Shown: piece by piece, positions 42,538-51,198 of the stretch
Position numbering within the stretch: the first letter of the stretch is position 1
How the letters are laid out: every line of letters begins with the position of its first letter
Assembly (NCBI RefSeq): GCF_000299915.1
Contig: NZ_AMRI01000003.1
Span: 62,001 to 126,000, forward strand
Direction: 5' to 3'
Length of the DNA stretch: 64,000 nt
Origin: Gallaecimonas xiamenensis 3-C-1
Lineage (GTDB): Bacteria; Pseudomonadota; Gammaproteobacteria; Enterobacterales; Gallaecimonadaceae
Program-made: the position numbers and the translations under genes
Notes under the pieces: generated by a model
The model's database searches: none
Seen by the model: the letters and a program-made list of their open reading frames with translations, nothing else
Told to the model about the DNA's origin: nothing

Positions 42538-43737
42538 ATGTCCGACGCTTTAGAGGATTTGCTCGCCCGAGCACGCCACCTGCTGCATTTCGGCCAAGAT
42601 CCGGTGATCATCGTCGAGCCCGACAGTGCCAACCGCAGCCATATCCTGAACCGCCTTCTCGATTCCTTGCCTGAACGTCAGGATGCGGCCTTGCTACGCT
42701 GCAAAAAAGCGGCAGGAGTGCGTAAGTTACGCACTGACCTGTTGTCGCAATGGTTTCAGGACCCGGTCTTTAATCCCGACGATACCCTGGCCGACAGCTA
42801 CCTGCGCCTGCGTACCCAACCAGCCCATCGCCTGTTGTTGATAGACAGTGCCGTACCGGTGGAATCCGCCCTGCTGCAAGAATGGCTGGTGCTCAAAGAC
42901 GAAGTGGATGATGGAATGGGGCTACTGTTGCTGGTGCCACGCCGTCAGGACGTGCCAAGGCTGAACTGGCAGCCCATCTGGCTTGGGGAGGAGGCTCCTC
43001 AAGAGCAAGAAGCCCCAGCCCCTGTTAAAGGTCTCAAGGTCGGACTGATCGGAACCGTTGCTGTGGCCGTACTGGCTGCCTTGGGTGTTGTGCTTAGCCA
43101 GGAGACCAATGACGATGCCCCAACTGAGCGCCAAGCGGTCACTTTGCCGGCTGCCCAGCCGTTGCAGCCAGTCGAACAGGCAGCCTCTAACGAAGCAGGG
43201 GAAAATCCAAATACCGAGGTTTTGCGGCAGCCTGAGCCGGCACAAGCAGAAGCGCCAGTGCCTGAACCTGCTGCGCAAGAGGCCGCCGATGAACCAGTAG
43301 AGGCGACACCTGTCCAGGTTGAAATAGCTCAGGACCCAGCAGCCCAGGAAACCCTGCCCGAACCTGCGGCCACTGTTTCTGCTCAGCCTGAGCCCCAACC
43401 CAAGCCACAAACTACGCTGCAACCCAAGCCCCAGGCGCCAGTCAAAGTGACTTGGCCCCAATCGGTACCGGACCGGCACTTTGCCTTGCAATTGATGGGC
43501 GGCAGGGATAAAGCCAAGGTGTTGGAGAGCATGGATGGCCAAGGGGTTAAAGACTGGCACCTGGTAGAAGTGCTTCGCCAGGGAAAAGCCTTTTACATCA
43601 TAGTGCAGGGGGATTACCCCAACCTAGACGCTGCTCGCAGTGCTATCAAGACGCTTCCGGCGACCTTCCGTCAGGCCGGGGCATGGCCCAAGCGCTATGA
43701 CAAAATCAAGGCAGAAATTGCCGCCGGCAAAAGTTAG
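42538..43737 (+). CDS. damX: DamX-like SPOR-domain cell-division protein
   Basis: A 399-residue bitopic protein. The N-terminal cytoplasmic part (about 1-145) resembles a degenerate AAA-type domain lacking Walker motifs (PVIIVEPDSANRSHILNRLLDSL). One transmembrane helix follows at about 163-182 (KVGLIGTVAVAVLAALGVVL), then a long Pro/Gln/Ala-rich periplasmic linker. The C-terminal SPOR domain (RHFALQLMGGRDKAKVLESMDG) binds denuded peptidoglycan at the septum. The aroB-damX-dam order is conserved in gammaproteobacteria. Confidence 0.93.
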   Translation: MSDALEDLLARARHLLHFGQDPVIIVEPDSANRSHILNRLLDSLPERQDAALLRCKKAAGVRKLRTDLLSQWFQDPVFNPDDTLADSYLRLRTQPAHRLLLIDSAVPVESALLQEWLVLKDEVDDGMGLLLLVPRRQDVPRLNWQPIWLGEEAPQEQEAPAPVKGLKVGLIGTVAVAVLAALGVVLSQETNDDAPTERQAVTLPAAQPLQPVEQAASNEAGENPNTEVLRQPEPAQAEAPVPEPAAQEAADEPVEATPVQVEIAQDPAAQETLPEPAATVSAQPEPQPKPQTTLQPKPQAPVKVTWPQSVPDRHFALQLMGGRDKAKVLESMDGQGVKDWHLVEVLRQGKAFYIIVQGDYPNLDAARSAIKTLPATFRQAGAWPKRYDKIKAEIAAGKS

Positions 43738-43770
43738 AATGGCGCACTGGACTGTCCCCGAACTGAGCTC

Positions 43771-44673
43771 ATGAAAAAACACCGTGCCTTCCTAAAGTGG
43801 GCTGGCGGCAAATACACGCTGGTTGATCATATCCGCCGCCACCTGCCACAAGGCGAGGTGTTGGTGGAGCCCTTTGTGGGGGCCGGCTCGGTGTTCCTCA
43901 ACAGCGACTTCGATCGCTATGTGCTCAACGATATCAATCCGGATCTCATCGCCCTCTACCAGCATCTGGCGAAGGATCCGCTGCGTTTTACCCGTGACGC
44001 CAGGAGGCTGTTCACGGCCAGCCATAATAACCAGGCCGTTTATTACCGGTTGCGTGACGAGTTCAACGCCAGTAAAGACAGCTACCGTCGCTCCCTGCTG
44101 TTTCTTTATCTGAATCGCCACGGTTACAACGGCCTGTGTCGTTACAACCGCAAAGGCGGTTTCAATGTGCCCTTCGGCTCCTACAAGGCACCCTACTTTC
44201 CCGAAGACGAGCTGGGTTTTTTTGCCGAAAAAGCAAAAAAGGCCACCTTTACCTGCCAGCACTTCGTCCACGCCATGGAAGCGGCCAAGCCCAGCCATGT
44301 GGTCTATTGCGACCCGCCTTACGTGCCCCTGTCGGTGACCGCCAGCTTCACCACTTACGCCAGCAGCGGTTTTAGCCTTGACGATCAGGCCACCTTGGCT
44401 AAGACGGCCCTTGCGTCGTCCCAGCGTGGTGTGTCCGTGCTGATCTCCAACCACGACACCGAGCATACCCGTTGGCTATACCGGGATGCGTCGCTTAATA
44501 CGGTGCAGGTGAAACGCAGCATCAGCCGCAATGGCTCAGGCAGGCAAAAGGTAGGGGAGTTGTTGGCGCTGTACCAGGGGGCTTTAGTTGAGTACCCAGC
44601 TGACCAGCAACATCAGGCTGACCACGAACAGCACAACACCGATAACGCCAGCAATTATGTAGCTCAGGGCTGA
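43771..44673 (+). CDS. dam: DNA adenine methylase (GATC), with a C-terminal extension
   Basis: A 300-residue N6-adenine methyltransferase. FLKWAGGK is the AdoMet-binding motif X, FVGAGSVFLN motif I, and CDPPYVPLS the catalytic DPPY near 184. GYNGLCRYNRKGGFNVPFG is the DNA-contact loop. Dam marks strands for mismatch repair and replication control. The last 25 or so residues (from VEYPADQQHQADH onward) extend beyond the usual E. coli length and overlap, antisense, the DUF2970 gene at 44584. Confidence 0.95.
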   Translation: MKKHRAFLKWAGGKYTLVDHIRRHLPQGEVLVEPFVGAGSVFLNSDFDRYVLNDINPDLIALYQHLAKDPLRFTRDARRLFTASHNNQAVYYRLRDEFNASKDSYRRSLLFLYLNRHGYNGLCRYNRKGGFNVPFGSYKAPYFPEDELGFFAEKAKKATFTCQHFVHAMEAAKPSHVVYCDPPYVPLSVTASFTTYASSGFSLDDQATLAKTALASSQRGVSVLISNHDTEHTRWLYRDASLNTVQVKRSISRNGSGRQKVGELLALYQGALVEYPADQQHQADHEQHNTDNASNYVAQG

Positions 44674-44784
44674 GCGGCTCTTAAAATCGGCGGCATGGCG
44701 CTCGCTGCTCTGCACCCCAAAGAAGGCGCCGGCGATGCTCATGAAAAGGTTGCGCTTTTTATTGGCGACTGGCTGGCCGGGCAT
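44584..44784 (-). CDS. DUF2970 family small membrane protein
   Basis: The ATG at 44784 is 11 bases after AGGGA; a GTG three codons earlier is too close to that site. The 66-residue protein has the DUF2970 pattern FMSIAGAFFGVQSSERHAADF, followed by one transmembrane helix (YIIAGVIGVVLFVVSLMLLVSWVL). Its last 90 bases lie antisense to the 3' end of dam, and its start overlaps the small exported protein gene by 26 bases on the same strand. Function unknown. Confidence 0.8.
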   Translation of the reverse strand: MPGQPVANKKRNLFMSIAGAFFGVQSSERHAADFKSRSALSYIIAGVIGVVLFVVSLMLLVSWVLN

Positions 44785-44992
44785 TGCGATCACTGTCCCT
44801 GCGGGTGATCAATTCCAACAGATCGAGAAAATGCAGCTGTACCGAACCACTGCGGCCGAACAGCCATTGTCCCCAACTTACTTCCTGAGTGCTAAGACAG
44901 GTACTGGCAAGGGCGCTGCCCTGTAAAGCGGAAGACCCCAGGAAAAGGCTGCCGGCGACGGTCAGCAATACTGCCGTTTTTTTCATCCGCAT
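44759..44992 (-). CDS. Small exported protein, upstream of DUF2970
   Basis: A 77-residue frame starting at ATG 44992, four bases after a strong AGGAGG, with a signal peptide (MKKTAVLLTVAGSLFLGSSALQGSALA). The mature 48 residues are STCLSTQEVSWGQWLFG, then SGSVQLHFLDLLELI and a charged tail. The WLFGRSG and HFLDLLELI phrases look conserved and resemble a short exported family of Shewanella-type bacteria, which I cannot name. It is translationally coupled to the DUF2970 gene by a 26-base overlap. Confidence 0.6.
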   Translation of the reverse strand: MRMKKTAVLLTVAGSLFLGSSALQGSALASTCLSTQEVSWGQWLFGRSGSVQLHFLDLLELITRRDSDRNARPASRQ

Positions 44993-45061
44993 AGGCCCTC
45001 CTGATGACTGTTGGTAGAATATTTCACCGGAGTATAACAAGCTGCTCAAAAGCTGGCCAAC

Positions 45062-45085
45062 AAAAAAAGGGCCCACTGGGGCCCC
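45062..45085 (-). terminator. Intrinsic terminator of the TorF-like gene
   Basis: GGGCCC-ACTG-GGGCCC followed on the minus strand by seven T residues, 26 bases after the stop at 45111. Confidence 0.75.
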
Positions 45086-45110
45086 GTCAAAACGACACAA
45101 GGATGGGAAA

Positions 45111-45785
45111 TTAGAAAGAGGCGATGATGCCAAACAGCACTTTGCCTTCAGTGGCGTGACTGCGATCATTGTCTTGGTGCCAGGAGTAGCCGGCAAAGAG
45201 GCGGTGCTGTTTGGTGAGGTCGTATGCCACCTTCACCGCAGCGTCGGCATAGGCCTTGTCGTATGCCCAGTGGTCAGGCTGATATATTTTCTCACCATAG
45301 TTTTTGTAGCCGGCGTGCAGCAACAGTTGCCATTGGTCAGCCAAAGGCAGGGCCTTGTTCAGCTCGTAATAGTTGTGCCCGTAATCCCAGTCGTGGCGGG
45401 CGGAAATTTCCACCCAGGGAGTGATCAGAGTCACCGAGCCTTCGGTCTGGTGGTTAGTGGCACCAGGATAGTAGAAACGGGTGAGCTGCACGTTTAAGCC
45501 ATAGTCACTACCCAGAGGCAGGGTATACCCGGCCCACCAGTCTATCTCTCCACCCTGGTCACCTGACGATCCCCAAAGACCGACGTAGGCCCCGCTATCG
45601 TGGGCGATGTCGATACAGCCCTGTACTACTGCCTCATTGGAGGAGCCACTGACCCCCCTGGACACATAGTTATTGGCGAAGGCAACCCATTGGCTGACAG
45701 AGAGCTGGTCGCTGAAAGAATCAGCTTGGCTGCAAAAGCTGGTGGCACCGAGGGCCAGCAGCAACGGCGTATACGGCTTTATCAC
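45111..45785 (-). CDS. TorF/Gcw_chp family putative porin
   Basis: Starting at GTG 45785 gives 224 residues with a signal peptide (VIKPYTPLLLALGATSFCSQA, cleavage near Ala). The mature part has the TIGR02001/TorF pattern: NNYVSRGVSGSS, AVVQGCIDIAHDSGAYVGLWGS, and short strands with aromatic ends (WWAGYTLPL, LTRFYYPGA), closing with a terminal Phe typical of barrels. It probably forms a small-molecule outer-membrane channel; the substrate is unknown. A PdhR-type palindrome sits 19 bases upstream of the start (45804-45820), so regulation by a carbon-source GntR regulator is plausible. Confidence 0.85.
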   Translation of the reverse strand: MIKPYTPLLLALGATSFCSQADSFSDQLSVSQWVAFANNYVSRGVSGSSNEAVVQGCIDIAHDSGAYVGLWGSSGDQGGEIDWWAGYTLPLGSDYGLNVQLTRFYYPGATNHQTEGSVTLITPWVEISARHDWDYGHNYYELNKALPLADQWQLLLHAGYKNYGEKIYQPDHWAYDKAYADAAVKVAYDLTKQHRLFAGYSWHQDNDRSHATEGKVLFGIIASF

Positions 45786-45803
45786 GTCGTTTCCACTCGT
45801 CTC

Positions 45804-45820
45804 AATTGGTAAGACCAATT
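45804..45820. promoter_or_regulatory. PdhR-like operator palindrome at the TorF-like gene
   Basis: AATTGGTAAGACCAATT is a perfect palindrome with the TGGT-N3-ACCA core bound by GntR regulators of the FadR/PdhR/LldR group. It lies 19 bases upstream of the TorF-like start codon. Confidence 0.6.
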
Positions 45821-45929
45821 TACCTGGTTTGTTTCGGGAAAGGGCGGGACTTTACCGGAGTCGGCATGGGGGCTGCAACGTGGATCTGTTGTCTACGTCG
45901 GTGTTGTGTGATTAATGCTGAGTTTTTTA

Positions 45930-45947
45930 CAGAAGTGAGTACTTCTG
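45930..45947. repeat. Short inverted repeat in the 45786-46028 intergenic region
   Basis: CAGAAGT-GAGT-ACTTCTG is a perfect 7-bp inverted repeat between the two PdhR-like sites. It lacks the T tail of a terminator on either strand. Nothing else gene-like lies in this 243-base gap. Confidence 0.3.
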
Positions 45948-45961
45948 ATTAACGGTGGCTG

Positions 45962-46018
45962 AAGGCCCGGCTTGCCAAGATCGTGATTGGTAATACCAAT
46001 TTAGGCTTGCCGGGCCTT
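45962..46018. promoter_or_regulatory. Second PdhR-like palindrome, in the loop of a 10-bp inverted repeat
   Basis: ATTGGTAATACCAAT (45986-46000) repeats the TGGT-N3-ACCA operator about 180 bases from the first site. It sits inside AAGGCCCGGC (45962-45971) and GCCGGGCCTT (46009-46018), a perfect 10-bp inverted repeat just after the gabD stop. The outer arms may act as the gabD transcript end, although no T-run follows. Confidence 0.5.
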
Positions 46019-46028
46019 ATTTCTTACG

Positions 46029-47480
46029 CTATTTGCCAAGTCCGGCCAGACAGAGGTATTTCATCTCCATGAAGTCTTCCAATCCGTACTTGGAGCCTTC
46101 CCGGCCCAGCCCAGAAGCTTTCACGCCGCCGAAGGGGGCGACCTCGTTGGAGATGAGGCCGGTATTGATGCCTACCATGCCTGCTTCCAGGGCTTGGGCG
46201 ACCCTGAATACCCGGTTGAGGTTCTGGCTGTAGAAATAAGCGGCCAGGCCATAGGGGGTGTCGTTGGCCATTTCGACTGCCTGTTCTTCGTCGTTGAACG
46301 GGAAGAGGGCGGCCAGGGGGGCAAAGGTTTCTTCTTTAGCCACCAGCATCTGCTGGGTCATGCCGGTCAGCAACGTCGGTTCGAAGAAGGTGCCGCCTTT
46401 TTTATGGCGTTTGCCCCCCATCCGCAAGCTGGCTCCCTTGGCCAGGGCATCTTCAATATGGGCTTCTATTTTCTCGACTGCCTTAAGGTTGATAAGGGGG
46501 CCGGTGGTAACGCCAGGCTCGTTGCCAGCGCCTACCTTTAGGGTGCCCATGGCTTGGACCAATTTGTCGGTAAAGGCTTCCATTACCCTTTCGTGGACAT
46601 AGATGCGGTTGGCGCAGACGCAGGTCTGGCCGGCATTGCGGAACTTGGCAGCCATGGCCCCTTCTACGGCGGCGTCCAGATCGGCATCTTCGAAGACGAT
46701 AAAGGGGGCATTGCCACCCAACTCCAAAGACAACTTCTTGATGTCGTGGGCACATTGCTGCATCAGCAAGGAACCAACCCGGGTGGAACCGGTAAAGGAC
46801 AGTTTGCGTACCTTGGTGCTGTCGGTCATGGCTTTACCGATACTGACGGCGTCGCCGGTAACCACATTGAAAACACCTGGCGGGATCTCGGCGCGGTGGG
46901 CCAGCTCGGCCAGGGCCAAGGCGGTCAGGGGAGTCTCGGAGGCAGGGCGCACTACTATGGTGCAGCCGGCGGCCAGGGCCGGGGCCACTTTGCGGGTGAT
47001 CATGGCGGCCGGGAAGTTCCAGGGGGTGATGGCCGCCACCACTCCCACAGGCTCACGCAGCACCATCAGTTGCTGCCCCGCCTTGGGTGCGGGGATCAGG
47101 TCACCATAGGCCCGCTTGGCCTCTTCGGCAAACCACTCCACGAAAGAGGCGGCGTAGGCGATCTCCCCCCTGGCTTCTGCCACTGGCTTACCCTGCTCGG
47201 CACTCATGATTTGGGCCAGATCTTGCTGGTTGTCCATGATCAGCTCAAACCAGCGGCGCAGCTTTTGACTGCGCTCATGGGCCGTGGTTTTACGCCAACT
47301 GCTAAAGGCACGGTGCGCGGCGTCTATGGCCACTTCGGTATCGTCACTGCTGAGATCGGGCACTCGGGCCAACAGACTGTCATCCACCGGGTTGGTGACA
47401 TCCAGCTGCTTGCCGCCCCTGTGCCATTGGCCGTCAATGTAGGCCTGGGTCTTGAGCAGTTCCTCGTCGCGTAATTGCAT
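46029..47480 (-). CDS. gabD: Succinate-semialdehyde dehydrogenase (NAD(P)+)
   Basis: A 483-residue aldehyde dehydrogenase. ITPWNFPAAMITRKVAPALAAG is the cofactor-binding segment, LELGGNAPFIVFED provides the general base Glu, and NAGQTCVCANRIYVH the catalytic Cys. The C-terminal FGGVKASGLGREGSKYGLEDFMEMKYLC matches GabD closely. It oxidises succinate semialdehyde to succinate in GABA degradation. It stands alone, with no gabT next to it, and a PdhR-like palindrome lies beyond its stop. Confidence 0.92.
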   Translation of the reverse strand: MQLRDEELLKTQAYIDGQWHRGGKQLDVTNPVDDSLLARVPDLSSDDTEVAIDAAHRAFSSWRKTTAHERSQKLRRWFELIMDNQQDLAQIMSAEQGKPVAEARGEIAYAASFVEWFAEEAKRAYGDLIPAPKAGQQLMVLREPVGVVAAITPWNFPAAMITRKVAPALAAGCTIVVRPASETPLTALALAELAHRAEIPPGVFNVVTGDAVSIGKAMTDSTKVRKLSFTGSTRVGSLLMQQCAHDIKKLSLELGGNAPFIVFEDADLDAAVEGAMAAKFRNAGQTCVCANRIYVHERVMEAFTDKLVQAMGTLKVGAGNEPGVTTGPLINLKAVEKIEAHIEDALAKGASLRMGGKRHKKGGTFFEPTLLTGMTQQMLVAKEETFAPLAALFPFNDEEQAVEMANDTPYGLAAYFYSQNLNRVFRVAQALEAGMVGINTGLISNEVAPFGGVKASGLGREGSKYGLEDFMEMKYLCLAGLGK

Positions 47481-47588
47481 GTTACCTCCTGTTGCCTAGG
47501 GCCAGACCATAGCAGAATGGGCGGTCACACCCCATGAACAGGGTGGCCGCTTGGTTTACAATAGCGCCAGTTGAAACTGGAGCCGCCC

Positions 47589-48263
47589 ATGAAAGACTTC
47601 CTGATTGCCCCTTCCATCCTGTCGGCCGACTTTGCCCGCCTGGGCGACGACGTGGCCAATGTGCTGGCCGCTGGCGCCGACGTGGTGCATTTCGACGTGA
47701 TGGACAACCACTATGTGCCCAATCTCACCATAGGGCCCATGGTCTGTGATGCCCTGCGCAGCTACGGCATCCAAGCACCCATCGACGTGCACCTGATGGT
47801 CAAGCCGGTGGACAGGATAGTGCCGGACTTTGCCAAGGCCGGTGCCAGCATTATTACCTTCCACCCAGAGGCGTCTGACCATGTGGACCGTACCCTGGGC
47901 CTGATCAAGGATAGCGGCTGCCAGGCTGGCCTGGTGTTCAACCCGGCCACGCCTCTACATCATCTCGACTACGTGATGGACAAACTGGACGTGATCCTGC
48001 TGATGTCGGTCAACCCCGGTTTTGGCGGCCAGTCTTTCATTCCCGGCACCCTCGACAAGCTGCGCCAGGTACGCCAGCGTATCGAGCAGAGTGGCCGCGA
48101 CATCCGCCTGGAGATCGACGGTGGCGTCAAGGTCGACAATATTGCAGCCATTGCCGAAGCCGGTGCCGACATGTTCGTGGCCGGCTCGGCCATTTTCGGC
48201 AAACCCGATTACAAAGCGGTGATTGACCAGATGCGCGCCGAGCTGGCCAAGGTTGGCGCGTGA
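47589..48263 (+). CDS. rpe: Ribulose-phosphate 3-epimerase
   Basis: The ATG at 47589 follows GGAG; a TTG six codons earlier is not likely. A 224-residue TIM barrel with [32 protein letters not shown] (metal-binding His and Asp) and [14 protein letters not shown]. It interconverts ribulose-5-phosphate and xylulose-5-phosphate. The stop overlaps the gph start (GTGA); rpe-gph-trpS is a conserved cluster following dam in many gammaproteobacteria. Confidence 0.96.
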   Translation: MKDFLIAPSILSADFARLGDDVANVLAAGADVVHFDVMDNHYVPNLTIGPMVCDALRSYGIQAPIDVHLMVKPVDRIVPDFAKAGASIITFHPEASDHVDRTLGLIKDSGCQAGLVFNPATPLHHLDYVMDKLDVILLMSVNPGFGGQSFIPGTLDKLRQVRQRIEQSGRDIRLEIDGGVKVDNIAAIAEAGADMFVAGSAIFGKPDYKAVIDQMRAELAKVGA

Positions 48264-48910
48264 TCAAGGCTGTTGCATTCGACCTGGACGGAACCCTGGT
48301 CCACAGCCTGCCCGACTTGGTCTGGGCAGCCAATGCCATGCGCCGCCAGCTGGGATTGGCTGCGGTGGGGGAAGATAAGGTCAGCCAATGGGTTGGCAAC
48401 GGCATCAGCAAGCTGGTTGAAAGGGCCAGCCAGGAGCTGGGAGAAGCCCCCCAGGCCCTGGCACTGTTCGAAGCTGCCTATCAGAGCCATCTGGCTGTGG
48501 CGTCCCGCCCCTACGACGGCGCCCTGGCGGTGTTGACCGAACTGGGACGCCGGGGTTTTGCCCTGGCTCTGGTCACCAACAAAGCCAGCCGCTTTGCCAT
48601 ACCCCTGGTCAGGGATCTGGGACTGGAGCCGCATTTCGAACATATCCTTTGCGGTGACAGCCTGGCCGCCAAGAAGCCTGATCCGCTGCCACTGACCTGG
48701 CTTTGCCAGCGCTTTGACTTGGCTCCGGCCGAACTGCTGATGGTGGGCGACTCCAAAAACGACATCCAGGCTGCCCAGGCGGCCGGTTGCCCGTCGGTTG
48801 GCTTGACGGGCGGTTACAACTACGGGGAAGATATCGGCCTTTCCAACCCGGATTTCACCCTAGACTCCTTGGCGGCGCTGCTGGAGCTGCCCGCCCTGCA
48901 ACAGAGGTAA
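48260..48910 (+). CDS. gph: Phosphoglycolate phosphatase
   Basis: A 216-residue HAD-family phosphatase starting at a GTG that overlaps rpe. Motif I is [11 protein letters not shown], the Thr is in LVTNKASRF (motif II), Lys in AKKPDPLPL (motif III) and Asp in [16 protein letters not shown] (motif IV). It clears 2-phosphoglycolate, produced during DNA repair. The trpS start is nine bases past its stop. Confidence 0.94.
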   Translation: MIKAVAFDLDGTLVHSLPDLVWAANAMRRQLGLAAVGEDKVSQWVGNGISKLVERASQELGEAPQALALFEAAYQSHLAVASRPYDGALAVLTELGRRGFALALVTNKASRFAIPLVRDLGLEPHFEHILCGDSLAAKKPDPLPLTWLCQRFDLAPAELLMVGDSKNDIQAAQAAGCPSVGLTGGYNYGEDIGLSNPDFTLDSLAALLELPALQQR

Positions 48911-48918
48911 TGATCGTC

Positions 48919-49923
48919 ATGTCCAAACCCATTGTCTTGAGTGGTGCACAACCCTCCGGCCAGCTGACCCTTGGCAACTATCTGGGGGCCCTGCGGCAAT
49001 GGGACCAGATGCAGTCCGATTACGACTGCCTCTATTGCATCGTCGATCTGCATGCCATTACCGTGCGCCAGGACCCGAGCAAGCTCTATGAAGCTACCCT
49101 CGACAGCCTGGCCCTTTACCTGGCCTGTGGCATCGACCCCAAGCGCTCCAGTGTCTTTGTCCAGTCCCACGTGCCTGAGCACGCCCAACTGGCCTGGGTA
49201 CTGAACTGTTACACCCAGTTTGGCGAGCTGTCCCGCATGACCCAGTTCAAGGACAAGTCCGCCCGCTTCGCCGACAACATCAACGCCGGCCTCTTTACCT
49301 ACCCGGCACTGATGGCAGCCGACATCCTCCTGTATCAGGCCAACCAGATCCCGGTGGGCCAGGATCAGAAGCAGCACCTGGAGCTGTCCCGGGACGTGGC
49401 CACCCGCTTCAACAACCTCTACGGCGACGTCTTCACCGTGCCAGAGCCTTTCATTCCCAAGGTTGCGGCCCGGGTGATGAGCCTGCAGGACCCCACTAAG
49501 AAGATGTCCAAGTCCGACGACAACCAGGGCAACTTCATTGGCCTCTTGGAAGATCCCAAGGTCATTACCAAGAAGATCAAGCGTGCCGTTACCGACTCCG
49601 ACGAGCCGCCCTTGGTGCGCTTTGACAGCGAGAACAAGGCCGGTGTCTCCAACCTGCTGGGCATTTTGTCCGCCATCAGCGGCAAGTCTGTAGAGACCTT
49701 GGAAGGCGAGTTCGAAGGCCGCATGTACGGGCACCTCAAAGGGGACGTGGCCGAGGCGGTAGTGGGCTTCCTCGAACCGCTGCAGGCCCGTTACAAGGAA
49801 CTGCGCGAAGACCGTTCCACCCTGGATGCCATCATGAAGGCCGGCGCCGAAGACGCCAGCGCTCGCGCCGCCCAGACCCTTAAGAAGGTCTATGAAGTGC
49901 TGGGCTTTGTGCCACGCCCCTGA
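48919..49923 (+). CDS. trpS: Tryptophanyl-tRNA synthetase
   Basis: A 334-residue class I synthetase starting at ATG 48919, 11 bases after GAGG; an ATG three codons earlier would sit too near that site, and the upstream frame lies within gph. The HIGH-type motif is [13 protein letters not shown] and the KMSKS motif [10 protein letters not shown]. The length equals E. coli TrpS. An intrinsic terminator follows. Confidence 0.97.
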   Translation: MSKPIVLSGAQPSGQLTLGNYLGALRQWDQMQSDYDCLYCIVDLHAITVRQDPSKLYEATLDSLALYLACGIDPKRSSVFVQSHVPEHAQLAWVLNCYTQFGELSRMTQFKDKSARFADNINAGLFTYPALMAADILLYQANQIPVGQDQKQHLELSRDVATRFNNLYGDVFTVPEPFIPKVAARVMSLQDPTKKMSKSDDNQGNFIGLLEDPKVITKKIKRAVTDSDEPPLVRFDSENKAGVSNLLGILSAISGKSVETLEGEFEGRMYGHLKGDVAEAVVGFLEPLQARYKELREDRSTLDAIMKAGAEDASARAAQTLKKVYEVLGFVPRP

Positions 49924-49942
49924 GGCGGTTTGTTTGGAACAA

Positions 49943-49970
49943 AAAAAGGCGCCGTTGGCGCCTTTTTCTT
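49943..49970 (+). terminator. Intrinsic terminator after trpS
   Basis: AGGCGCC pairs with GGCGCCT around GTT, with A residues before and five T residues after, so it may work in both directions. Confidence 0.9.
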
Positions 49971-50057
49971 TACCATTGGTCGTAGTCGGCTATCGCCTGG
50001 CTGCAAATGACAATGCTTCTCAGTTATGATGTGCTCCTGTTTTACGGAACTCCAGGC

Positions 50058-50687
50058 ATGCGCATTTCCAAATCCCAGCAGTGGCTGCTAAAGAACGTTC
50101 GTCTTGTCCATATCTACAGCTCCATGGCCGTGCTGATGGCTTTGCTGTTTTTCGCCTTTACCGGGGTGACCCTCAACCACGGCGACTGGAAGAGTGCCGC
50201 CGGCCAGCATTACCGAGAGTTGGACGAAGAACTGCCTGGCGGCCTTTTTCCCGAACAGCTGCCCAGCGACGAGAGCCGCCGCCAGCAACTGGTCAGTCGC
50301 CTCAAGGTTTGGCTGGAGCAGACCCAGGGCCTTCCCAGTGGCCAGCTCAAGGTGCGTTTTGACGACAAGGCGGCGCGCCTGGAATTGGATGTGCAGCGCC
50401 CCGGTGGCTATGCCCTGGCCGAGGTGGATCTCGCTGAGCAGCGCTTTTACCTGGTGGACGACTTTGCCGGCTACCTGAGCCTGGCCAACGACCTGCACAA
50501 GGGGCGCCATGCCGGCACCAGTTGGCGCTGGCTTATCGACGCGGTGGCGGTTATCTGCATCCTGTTCAGCCTCACCGGCTTCTACCTGTTATGGCGCCAA
50601 TTGTCGCGGCGCACCGCCGGCCTGCTTACCACCTTGATCGGTGCCCTGCTGACCCTGCTGGCCTTTGCATTTTCTGCCCACACCTGA
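50058..50687 (+). CDS. PepSY-associated membrane protein
   Basis: Starting at ATG 50058 gives 209 residues: a cytoplasmic start (MRISKSQQWLLKNVRLVHIYSS), a membrane helix with FFAFTGVTLNHGDW, a periplasmic PepSY-like portion, then FSLTGFYLLWRQL and a last helix. The conserved H-x-x and TG motifs are those of the PepSY-TM group, often heme- or iron-linked. The two exported proteins downstream (DUF2271 and DUF4198) complete an operon typical of metal or siderophore uptake loci. There is no TonB-dependent receptor here. Confidence 0.85.
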   Translation: MRISKSQQWLLKNVRLVHIYSSMAVLMALLFFAFTGVTLNHGDWKSAAGQHYRELDEELPGGLFPEQLPSDESRRQQLVSRLKVWLEQTQGLPSGQLKVRFDDKAARLELDVQRPGGYALAEVDLAEQRFYLVDDFAGYLSLANDLHKGRHAGTSWRWLIDAVAVICILFSLTGFYLLWRQLSRRTAGLLTTLIGALLTLLAFAFSAHT

Positions 50688-50696
50688 AGGAGATCT

Positions 50697-51197
50697 ATGG
50701 TGAAGCCCATCCTTTGCGCCCTGGCCTTGCTCTCGAGTGCCCCCCTGCTGGCCCAACCCAGCCTGGACATAGAGCTGGCCGTACCCAGTATCGACAGCCC
50801 CGAGTACCAGCGGCCCTATGTGGCTGTCTGGGTGGAAGATGCCCGGCAGCAGCCGGTACGTACCCTGGAACTGTGGCGAGAGCAGGACGACTGGCTCAAG
50901 GATCTGCGCCGTTTTTGGCGCAAAGTCGGGCGGCGCGACAGCCAGGTGGTGGATGCCGTCACCTCGGCCACCCGTCTGCCCGGCACTTACCAACTGCATT
51001 GGGACGGCAAAGACGACCAGGGCCAGGCCCTGGCGGACGGCAACTATGTCCTGCACCTGGAAGCGGCCCGGGAACACGGCGGCCGCAGCCACCTGAGCCA
51101 GCCCCTGCACTTTGACGGTAAAGCCTTCACCTTGACCCTGGCTGCCGAACCCGAATTGGGGCCTGTCACCCTTTCTTATCCTGCAAGGAGCCACTGA
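50697..51197 (+). CDS. DUF2271 exported protein
   Basis: A 166-residue protein with signal peptide MVKPILCALALLSSAPLLA. The mature part has the DUF2271 pattern RPYVAVWVEDARQQPVRTLELWRE, then DAVTSATRLPGTYQLHWDGKDDQG, a beta-sandwich resembling a FlgD-type fold. It follows the PepSY-membrane gene by nine bases and precedes the DUF4198 gene by one base. Family members accompany iron- or metal-uptake receptors; the biochemical role is unknown. Confidence 0.87.
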   Translation: MVKPILCALALLSSAPLLAQPSLDIELAVPSIDSPEYQRPYVAVWVEDARQQPVRTLELWREQDDWLKDLRRFWRKVGRRDSQVVDAVTSATRLPGTYQLHWDGKDDQGQALADGNYVLHLEAAREHGGRSHLSQPLHFDGKAFTLTLAAEPELGPVTLSYPARSH

Positions 51198-51198
51198 G

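Noticed and set aside
45962-46018. Inverted repeat after gabD as an intrinsic terminator
   Set aside because: The 10-bp arms enclose a 37-base loop and no T-run follows on the minus strand, so it is listed as a possible regulatory or 3'-end structure instead.
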